Below, in pieces: positions 58,534-64,000 of a DNA stretch of 64,000 nt. Where the stretch lies: NCBI GenBank assembly GCA_046729855.1, contig JBKPHM010000031.1, positions 1-64,000 of the forward strand. The letters run 5' to 3'. The stretch is from DATHSY01 sp046729855 (GTDB lineage: Bacteria; Actinomycetota; UBA4738; HRBIN12). Position 1 is the stretch's first letter; each line of letters begins with the position of its first letter. The notes under the pieces were generated by a model. The model was given only the letters and a program-made list of their open reading frames with translations. It searched no databases and was not told the origin of the DNA. The translations under genes and the position numbers were made by a program.

Positions 58534-59630
58534 GCACCCGACGCCGCGAGCCGCCGTTCGAAGCGGCCCCCGACGCTGCGGACGAGCCCGCGCATCTCCA
58601 GGCGCATCAGCAGCCCAAGCGCCTCCGGCAAGGGCACTCGCAGCTCGGTGGCGACGCGCTCGGGCAGCACGGGACCGATCACTGCCTCGAGCGCGGCGCG
58701 TTCGGCGAGGGAGAGGTCGACCGGCAGGGCGCGCTGCGCTCCCGCTTCCTCGAGACCGAGATCGGCGAGCAGGTCGTCGACGCCGCGGATCAACGTCGCC
58801 CCGTCGCGGATCAGCGCATGCGGAGTGAACGACGTCGGCGTCGTGACGGCCCCCGGAACGGCGAACACCTCGCGGCCGAGCTCGAGCGCGTGACGCGCGG
58901 ACGACAGCGTTCCGCTTCTTTCGGCGCCCTCGACCACGACCACAGCTCGGCCGAGCGCCGCGATGATGCGGTTACGCGTTGGGAATCGGAACGCGTCGGC
59001 CGGGACGCCCGGCGCGTACTCCGTCACGATCGTGCCGGTCGCGACGATCGAGCCGACCAGCGAGCGGCTCCGTGACGGGTAGACGCGGTCGACCCCGCAG
59101 GCCATCACCGCGACGGTGTGTCCGCCGTCGTCGAGCGCACCCTGATGAGCCGCGGCGTCGATCCCGCGAGCCGCGCCGCTGACGACGCACACGCCCGCAG
59201 ACGCGAGTCCGCGGCCGAGCTCGCGCGCGACGTCGCGTCCGAGGTCGGTGCACCTGCGCGACCCGACCACCCCGACGGCCGACGCGACGTCCACGAGCGG
59301 TCGTCCACGGATGAACAGCGCCGGCGGTGGATCGCGCAGGTGCTCGAGCTGCGGCGGGTACTCGGACGAGCCGACGGGGACGAACCGCGCCCCGACGCGG
59401 GCGAGGCGCTTCATGATCGAGTCCGGATCGAGGACGCGGGCGTGGTGCCGGTCGGCATCGCTCCCGGCGCCGCCGGCGCGGATGACGGCCAGGCTGGCGG
59501 CCGCCGTTCCCTGGGTGGCCGCGAGCGCGAGCAGGCCGTTCGCATCGATCCCGCGGAGCGCCGCGAGCACGAGCAGGGCCCGACGGTTGTCCTCACCGTC
59601 GGCGAACCCGGTCGGCCAGCCGTCGGCCAC
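58503..59630 (-). CDS. dprA: DNA-processing protein DprA
   Basis: A 375-residue protein that loads RecA on incoming single-stranded DNA in natural transformation. The Rossmann-like core has YPPQLEHLRDPPPALFIRG, GVVGSRRCTDLGRDVARELG, VVSGAARGIDAAAHQGALDDGG and AFRFPTRNRIIAALG, with VVVEGAERSGTL near the end, and a C-terminal winged helix follows. It lies 28 bp behind comM, and cinA is elsewhere in the window, so a competence set may exist, though dprA is widely kept in non-competent bacteria too. GTG start. Confidence 0.95.
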   Translation of the reverse strand: MADGWPTGFADGEDNRRALLVLAALRGIDANGLLALAATQGTAAASLAVIRAGGAGSDADRHHARVLDPDSIMKRLARVGARFVPVGSSEYPPQLEHLRDPPPALFIRGRPLVDVASAVGVVGSRRCTDLGRDVARELGRGLASAGVCVVSGAARGIDAAAHQGALDDGGHTVAVMACGVDRVYPSRSRSLVGSIVATGTIVTEYAPGVPADAFRFPTRNRIIAALGRAVVVVEGAERSGTLSSARHALELGREVFAVPGAVTTPTSFTPHALIRDGATLIRGVDDLLADLGLEEAGAQRALPVDLSLAERAALEAVIGPVLPERVATELRVPLPEALGLLMRLEMRGLVRSVGGRFERRLAASGAQSEGTSAPT

Positions 59631-59658
59631 CCGTGCCGGGCGCGTACCGACGTCGGCG

Positions 59659-61197
59659 TCACCCGGCGCGGGCGAGGCTCTCCTCCGACGGGTTCACGCG
59701 ATATGACAGCGCCTCGTGCACGTGCTCCGCGCGCACGCGTTCCGAGCCGTCAAGGTCGGCGATCGTCCGGGCGACCTTCAGCGCGCGATCGAATCCCCGG
59801 CCGGTGAGCGCGAGCGTGTCGACCGCGCCCGCGAGCGCCTCGCGTCCCTCCGACGAGAGCGCGACGATTCGACGCGCGAGCGGACCTGGGACCTGGCCGT
59901 TGCACGCGTACCCCAACGCGCCCGACCGCGCGCGCTGGCGCGCACGCGCATCGTCGACGCGCGCCCGGACGGCCGACGACGGCTCTCCCGCAGCACCGCC
60001 GAGCAGCTCCGCCTTGGACAGCCGCGGCACGTGCAGACGGATGTCGATCCGGTCGAGCAGCGGACCCGAGAGCTTCTGCCGGTACGTCTCGACCCGATCC
60101 GGCCGGCAGATGCACCGCCGCTTGGTGTCGCCTTCGTTGCCGCAGGGACACGGGTTGGCCGCCGCAACGAGGGTGAACCGCGCGGGGAACTCGACGGCAC
60201 CGACCATCCGCGTCACCACAACGCGTCCATCCTCGAGCGGCTGACGGAGCGCCTCGATCGCGTCACGCCGGAACTCGGTGAGCTCGTCGAGGAACAGCAC
60301 GCCGTTGTTGGCGAGCGAGACCTCGCCCGGGCGGACGTACCCACTGCCGCCTCCCAGGAGCGCGGCCATCGAGATCGAATGGTGAGGCGCGCGGAACGGA
60401 CGCGCGGACACGAGCCCACCCTCCAGCAGCCCGGCGACCGAGTGCAGCTGCGTCGTCTCGAGCGCCTCGTCGCGTGACATCGACGGCAGGATCGTCGCGA
60501 GGCGCCGGGCCAGCATCGTCTTGCCAGCACCGGGCGCGCCGACCATCAGGACGTTGTGCCCCCCGGCGGCGGCAACCTCGAGCGCCCGGCGGGCCTGGGC
60601 CTGCCCACGGACCTCCGACAGGTCCACGACATGGGCCTCGACCGAGGGCGTGTCGGGACGGATGTCGGGAGGGTTCCACGAACCGCGCAGGAACCCGACG
60701 ACGTCGGACAGGGAATCTGCGGCGACCGCGCGGATCCCCTCGACGAGGGCAGCCTCCGCACCGTTGGCGGCGGGGACGACCACCCCCTCGAGACCGGTGC
60801 TCGCGGCTGCGATCGCGACCGACAGGATTCCCGGCGTGCGCACGAGCGACCCGCGGAGCGACAGCTCGCCGGTAAACGCGTACCGCGAGAGCTTGGCGAG
60901 CGGGACCTGCCCCGACGCGGCCAGCACGGCGACCGCGACCGGGAGGTCGAGACCCGGTCCGTCTTTACGGACGTTCCCGGGCGAAAGGTTGACGACGATC
61001 CGCCGCAGCGGCCACTCGAGGCCGCTGCTCTCGACGGCCGGCCGGATGCGATCGCGAGCGTCGTTGACGGCAGCACCCGGCAGCCCAGTGAGCGTCAACG
61101 ACGGAAGCCCGCGGCCGATGTGTCCTTCGACGACGACGAGCGCGCCGCGGACGCCGAGGATCGTGACGCCGACCGCACGCCCGTACACGATCGGCAA
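59659..61197 (-). CDS. comM: ComM/YifB family Mg-chelatase-like AAA+ ATPase
   Basis: A 512-residue helicase-type AAA+ protein that helps branch migration in transformation. The N-terminal Lon-like ChlI domain has GLPSLTLTGLPGAAVNDARDR in parts; Walker A is VGAPGAGKTMLARRL, and HSVAGLL, RPFRAPHHSISMAALLGGG and GVLFLDELTEF (Walker B) follow. A zinc-like cysteine cluster reads AANPCPCGNEGDTKRRCICRP. Start: TTG at 61197 or GTG three codons on; neither has a strong ribosome site. It precedes dprA, the common actinobacterial yraN-comM-dprA order. Confidence 0.94.
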   Translation of the reverse strand: MPIVYGRAVGVTILGVRGALVVVEGHIGRGLPSLTLTGLPGAAVNDARDRIRPAVESSGLEWPLRRIVVNLSPGNVRKDGPGLDLPVAVAVLAASGQVPLAKLSRYAFTGELSLRGSLVRTPGILSVAIAAASTGLEGVVVPAANGAEAALVEGIRAVAADSLSDVVGFLRGSWNPPDIRPDTPSVEAHVVDLSEVRGQAQARRALEVAAAGGHNVLMVGAPGAGKTMLARRLATILPSMSRDEALETTQLHSVAGLLEGGLVSARPFRAPHHSISMAALLGGGSGYVRPGEVSLANNGVLFLDELTEFRRDAIEALRQPLEDGRVVVTRMVGAVEFPARFTLVAAANPCPCGNEGDTKRRCICRPDRVETYRQKLSGPLLDRIDIRLHVPRLSKAELLGGAAGEPSSAVRARVDDARARQRARSGALGYACNGQVPGPLARRIVALSSEGREALAGAVDTLALTGRGFDRALKVARTIADLDGSERVRAEHVHEALSYRVNPSEESLARAG

Positions 61198-61225
61198 CGC
61201 TAGCGCCCGCCACCGACATCCGAAG

Positions 61226-61585
61226 CTAGAACGCGTCCTGGTACAGCTCGACGTCGGCGCGCTCGCCGGAGACGAGCACGCTCGCGACGTCGAACCGGAG
61301 GCGTTCGTACGCGGGCCGCTCGTGGAGGAGGAACGTCTCGGCGAGCCGACGCAGCCTTGCGCGCTTCACGCCCGTGACCCCGTCGAATCCCCCGCCGAAG
61401 CGATCGCCCGAGCGCGTCTTCACTTCGCAGAACACGAGCAGCCCGTCGCGCCGGGCGACGAGGTCGAGCTCGCCCAGATCGCACCGCCAGTTCCGCGCGA
61501 CGATGTCGAACCCCCGGCTCCGATACAGCGTTGCCGTCGCGTCCTCGCCGACGAGGCCGATCGATCTTGGTGCGTCGGTTGCCAC
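61226..61585 (-). CDS. yraN: UPF0102 family endonuclease-like protein YraN
   Basis: A 119-residue PD-(D/E)XK-fold protein. GEDATATLYRSRGFDIVARNWRC begins it (in part), and the core GELDLVARRDGLLVFCEVKTRSG carries the nuclease-like residues E, D and ExK. Activity is not established for the family; structural relatives are Holliday-junction resolvases. GTG start. It follows DUF2469 by 28 bp and precedes comM. Confidence 0.94.
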   Translation of the reverse strand: MATDAPRSIGLVGEDATATLYRSRGFDIVARNWRCDLGELDLVARRDGLLVFCEVKTRSGDRFGGGFDGVTGVKRARLRRLAETFLLHERPAYERLRFDVASVLVSGERADVELYQDAF

Positions 61586-61613
61586 GCGCGAACGATAGCG
61601 CGCGCCACCGACG

Positions 61614-61925
61614 TTACCGCTCGAGGTCGTTCGGCAACGAGACGTCGTCGCGACGCAGCTCCTCGACGTTGACGTCGCGACGCGTCAGCACGCGCGCTCC
61701 GGACACGAACCGCATCGGCCGCCACATGTCCCAGACCCACGCGTCGCCCAGCTCGACCTCGATCCACCCGTCGTCCCGCATGCGCACGTCCACCTCGTTG
61801 GCCAGGTAGAAGCGTCGTCCCGTCTCGACGGCGTACTGGAACATCGGGACGACGTCGCGGTACTCACGATAGAGCTCCAGTTCGCGCTCCTCTTCGAACC
61901 GTTCGATGTCCTCGTCGTCGGTCAT
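61614..61925 (-). CDS. DUF2469 family protein
   Basis: A 103-residue acidic protein of the actinobacterial DUF2469 family. It starts with EDIERFEEERELELYREYRD and has MFQYAVETGRRFYLANEVDV and DAWVWDMWRPMRFV, the typical tryptophan-rich block. Found almost only in Actinomycetota, usually between rnhB and yraN as here; function unknown. The ATG overlaps the rnhB stop (ATGA). The longer frame upstream is an rnhB shadow. It is one of the better lineage markers in the window. Confidence 0.93.
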   Translation of the reverse strand: MTDDEDIERFEEERELELYREYRDVVPMFQYAVETGRRFYLANEVDVRMRDDGWIEVELGDAWVWDMWRPMRFVSGARVLTRRDVNVEELRRDDVSLPNDLER

Positions 61926-62611
61926 CGTTCCTCCCAGCCGTCGCTCTCGAGGATCTCCGCGTCCTCGCCTGCGAGCACCTCGCGGAGGCTTCCGCGGAGG
62001 TCCCCGCCGACCCCCTTGAACGAGAACCGGTGGATCGGGGTCGGGCCCAAACGCTCCAGCGCGTCCCAGTGCTCGCGCGTCCCGTACCCGCGGTTGTGGT
62101 CGAACCCGTATCCGGGGAACCGCCGATGGTACCGGTCCATCGTCCGGTCCCGTGTGACCTTCGCCACGATCGAGGCCGCCGCGACCGACGCGCACACCGC
62201 GTCGCCCTTCTTGACGGCGAGCGCGGGGCAGCCGAGGCGCCGCACGGGGAAGCCGTCCGTCAGGACGTAATCGGGCGTGGCCGGCAGCGACACGACCGCG
62301 CGACGCAGGAGCGAGAGGTTCGAACGGTGCAGCCCGCGGCGGTCGATGCGCTTGGGCATCGTTCGGCAGGCGATCCACGCGATCGCCCCGTCGACGATGC
62401 GCCGGTAGCATGCCTCGCGCTGGAGCCTCGTGAGGGCCTTCGAGTCGTTCAACCCCGTGATGTCGAACGTGTCCGGCAGGATTACCGCGGCGGCGACCAA
62501 CGGACCTGCGAGCGCGCCTCGACCGGCCTCGTCGGCGCCCGCGAGCTGACCGAACCCCTGCTCGCGCAGGAGCCGCTCGTAGCGTCCGAGGTCGACGGCT
62601 AGTTGAGCCAC
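61922..62611 (-). CDS. rnhB: Ribonuclease HII
   Basis: A 229-residue enzyme removing ribonucleotides from DNA. Catalytic acidic residues lie in GADEAGRGALAGPLVAAAVIL (DEAG), LTDGFPV and SIVAKVTRDRTM; LNDSKALT is also typical. The C terminus has GYGFDHNRGYGTREHWDALERLGPTPIHRFSF in pieces, the family signature. The GTG start overlaps the end of lepB by 13 bases. DUF2469 follows with a four-base overlap. Confidence 0.96.
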   Translation of the reverse strand: MAQLAVDLGRYERLLREQGFGQLAGADEAGRGALAGPLVAAAVILPDTFDITGLNDSKALTRLQREACYRRIVDGAIAWIACRTMPKRIDRRGLHRSNLSLLRRAVVSLPATPDYVLTDGFPVRRLGCPALAVKKGDAVCASVAAASIVAKVTRDRTMDRYHRRFPGYGFDHNRGYGTREHWDALERLGPTPIHRFSFKGVGGDLRGSLREVLAGEDAEILESDGWEER

Positions 62612-63318
62612 CCCGTTCTCGACGGCGGCCAGATGACGACGAACGCCTTCCCGACCACCTTGTTCAGCGGAACGAACCCCAGGCCGAAGCGCGAGTCGTT
62701 CGAGTTCAGTCGGTTGTCGCCCAGGACGAACAGCGATCCGGACGGCACCTCATCCGGTCCGTAGTCACGCGTGTCGAACGGCCGGCGCAGGTACGGCTCC
62801 GGGGTCTCCCTCCCGTTCACGAACAGCTCGCCATGGTGGATCTCGACGCTGTCGCCCGGAAGCCCGATCACCCGCTTGATGAAGTCCTCGTCCTCGGGGC
62901 GAGCGAACCCGAGACCCTCGGAGAGCCAATGCAGGATCCCGCCAACGAGCCCGCGGTCGGGCTGCGCACCAGGTGACGGGTTCTCGAACACGACGATATC
63001 GCCGCGGTGCGGTTCGTCCGAAAGCTTCTGCACGAGCACCCGGTCGCCGGGCCGAAGCGTCGGCTCCATCGATCCCGACGGGATGTAGAAGGCCTGGACG
63101 ACGAACGTCTTCAGCACGAGTGCGAGCGCGAACGCGAGCACCACCAAGACCGGAAGCTCGCCCAGGAACCCGAGGACCTGCCCGACCTTCTCGCTCGATC
63201 CCCGTTTGCCCTCGCCCGCCGGACCGGCGACGACGTGATCCCGGTCGGCGACGGCCGCTCCAGCGACCGGTCCGTCGGCGTCGGCCGGCTCTGCGGAGCC
63301 AGGCAGACGATCCGACAC
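62599..63318 (-). CDS. lepB: Signal peptidase I
   Basis: A 239-residue membrane peptidase removing signal peptides. A 45-residue disordered cytoplasmic head, one membrane helix (about 52-72), then the catalytic Ser83 in YIPSGSMEPTLRPGD and Lys148 in FIKRVIGLPGD. The C-terminal box has LFVLGDNRLNSNDSR. GTG start three bases after the rplS stop. Needed for export of the several Sec proteins in this window. Confidence 0.96.
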   Translation of the reverse strand: MSDRLPGSAEPADADGPVAGAAVADRDHVVAGPAGEGKRGSSEKVGQVLGFLGELPVLVVLAFALALVLKTFVVQAFYIPSGSMEPTLRPGDRVLVQKLSDEPHRGDIVVFENPSPGAQPDRGLVGGILHWLSEGLGFARPEDEDFIKRVIGLPGDSVEIHHGELFVNGRETPEPYLRRPFDTRDYGPDEVPSGSLFVLGDNRLNSNDSRFGLGFVPLNKVVGKAFVVIWPPSRTGWLN

Positions 63319-63320
63319 GC

Positions 63321-63809
63321 TCAGCCCTTGCTCTCGGCTTCGGCGGGCTGGAGGTCGGAGGCCTCGGGAATCCCGGTCGGCTCTTTGGCGGCGGGCTCCA
63401 CGGCGGCCGCGTCCGCGTCGGCGGCGCCCACCGCGGGCGCCGTCTTGACGACCAGCTCGTCGGCACCGACCCGCCGCTCCCGGATCCGGGCCTTCTTCCC
63501 CCGCAGCTCGCGCAGGTAGTAGAGCTTGGCCCGCCGTACGCGGCCGTGCGAGACGATCTCGAGCTTGGCGATCGTCGGCGAGTGAACGGGGAACGTGCGC
63601 TCTACGCCGACGCCGAACGAGATCTTGCGAACGGTGAAGGTCTCCTGCAATCCGCCGCCCTGGCGCCGAATCACGACGCCCTGGAAGACCTGGACGCGCT
63701 CGCGGCCGGCCTCGACGACGCGCACGTGCACACGCACGGTGTCCCCGGCGCGGAACGGGGGGATGTCCGTGCGAAGGTAAGCCTTATCGACGAGGTCGGT
63801 CGCTTTCAT
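63321..63809 (-). CDS. rplS: 50S ribosomal protein L19
   Basis: A 162-residue L19 protein. FRAGDTVRVHVRVVEAGRERVQVFQGVVIRRQGGG (in part), FTVRKISFGVGVERTFPVHSP and RAKLYYLRELRGKKARI are the family core. About 45 extra residues at the C terminus are alanine- and glutamate-rich and not conserved. TATCAT (about 63820-63828, minus) between trmD and the ATG may be a -10 box. It follows trmD by 33 bp and heads rplS-lepB-rnhB. Confidence 0.97.
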   Translation of the reverse strand: MKATDLVDKAYLRTDIPPFRAGDTVRVHVRVVEAGRERVQVFQGVVIRRQGGGLQETFTVRKISFGVGVERTFPVHSPTIAKLEIVSHGRVRRAKLYYLRELRGKKARIRERRVGADELVVKTAPAVGAADADAAAVEPAAKEPTGIPEASDLQPAEAESKG

Positions 63810-63842
63810 GGGCGGGAACCCGATGATAGCAGGCGCCTCCGA

Positions 63843-64000
63843 CTACCCTCCGCGGCGTTCTCGCAGGTCGGGGCGGTTCCTGCGGGTCTTGTCGAGCGCC
63901 GCCTCCCTGCGCCACCGCGCGATCTCGGCGTGGTTGCCGGACAGCAGGACATGGGGGACGGCCATCCCGCGGAACTCGGCCGGGCGCGTGTAGTGCGGGT
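63843..64000 (-). CDS. trmD: tRNA (guanine-N1-)-methyltransferase TrmD, C-terminal end
   Basis: The last 51 residues of TrmD, which methylates G37 of tRNAs; the gene continues past the right edge. The read frame PHYTRPAEFRGMAVPHVLL is the conserved start of the C-terminal domain, followed by SGNHAEIARWRREAALDKT and a basic tail ending in RRGG. The following rplS fits the standard rpsP-rimM-trmD-rplS order. Confidence 0.92.
   Translation of the reverse strand, partial: PHYTRPAEFRGMAVPHVLLSGNHAEIARWRREAALDKTRRNRPDLRERRGG

Overview
This window is a housekeeping segment from a very GC-rich Gram-positive genome. I read it as Actinomycetota, probably from a lineage outside the classical Actinomycetia. 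The evidence is the actinobacterial DUF2469 gene next to rnhB and yraN, a WhiG/FliA-type sigma factor between xerC and an M23 peptidase gene, mycobacterial-type LexA boxes, an Eis-family acetyltransferase, many GTG starts, and RNase Y plus RNase J as the visible RNases. No database search was possible, so the class is uncertain. I saw no tRNA, rRNA, CRISPR array, prophage or insertion sequence.

Layout. 1-7.5 kb: end of miaB, rny, recX, recA with a LexA-controlled promoter, thpR, cinA and a RodZ-like gene, then divergent ppa and a lone cyclic-nucleotide-binding protein. 7.5-12.4 kb: ftsK, rnj, dapA. 12.5-18 kb is a mixed region: PduO adenosyltransferase, a decayed M50 protease pseudogene, rtcB, a lipoprotein, a histidine phosphatase, eis and a PIG-L deacetylase. 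18-35 kb is the long minus-strand translation and RNA block: proS, a 93-residue unknown, rimP-nusA-ylxR-infB-DUF503-rbfA-nrnA, truB-ribF-tauE-rpsO-pnp-M16 peptidase-dapB. It is interrupted between nrnA and truB by one opposite-strand gene, a DUF222/HNH protein with its own SOS promoter.

35-43.7 kb: divergent trpE-trpG, a secreted HEFFH metalloprotease, then ispG, yjbQ and a two-component pair. 42.5-49.2 kb: rpsB-tsf-pyrH-frr-cdsA-dxr-rseP, coupled by abutting or overlapping starts. 49.3-57 kb: a beta-propeller and membrane protein pair, an M23 peptidase, sigma factor, xerC, an MBL-rhodanese enzyme and an orphan PotD-like lipoprotein. 57-64 kb: a pseudokinase-PASTA protein, then rplS-lepB-rnhB-DUF2469-yraN-comM-dprA, with the end of trmD at the window edge.

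Points of most interest. Two promoters (recA and the DUF222/HNH gene) carry a LexA palindrome filling the 17-bp spacer between -35 and -10, and the second follows a 36-bp tandem duplication. Intrinsic terminator hairpins sit directly in front of rimP and rny, too close to the starts for a promoter to fit between, which suggests leader attenuation. ppa and the PduO gene have a -10 box six bases before the GTG start, which suggests leaderless transcripts. No clearly novel multi-gene defence or mobile system is visible. The SOS-driven HNH gene is the nearest candidate for an intruding element.
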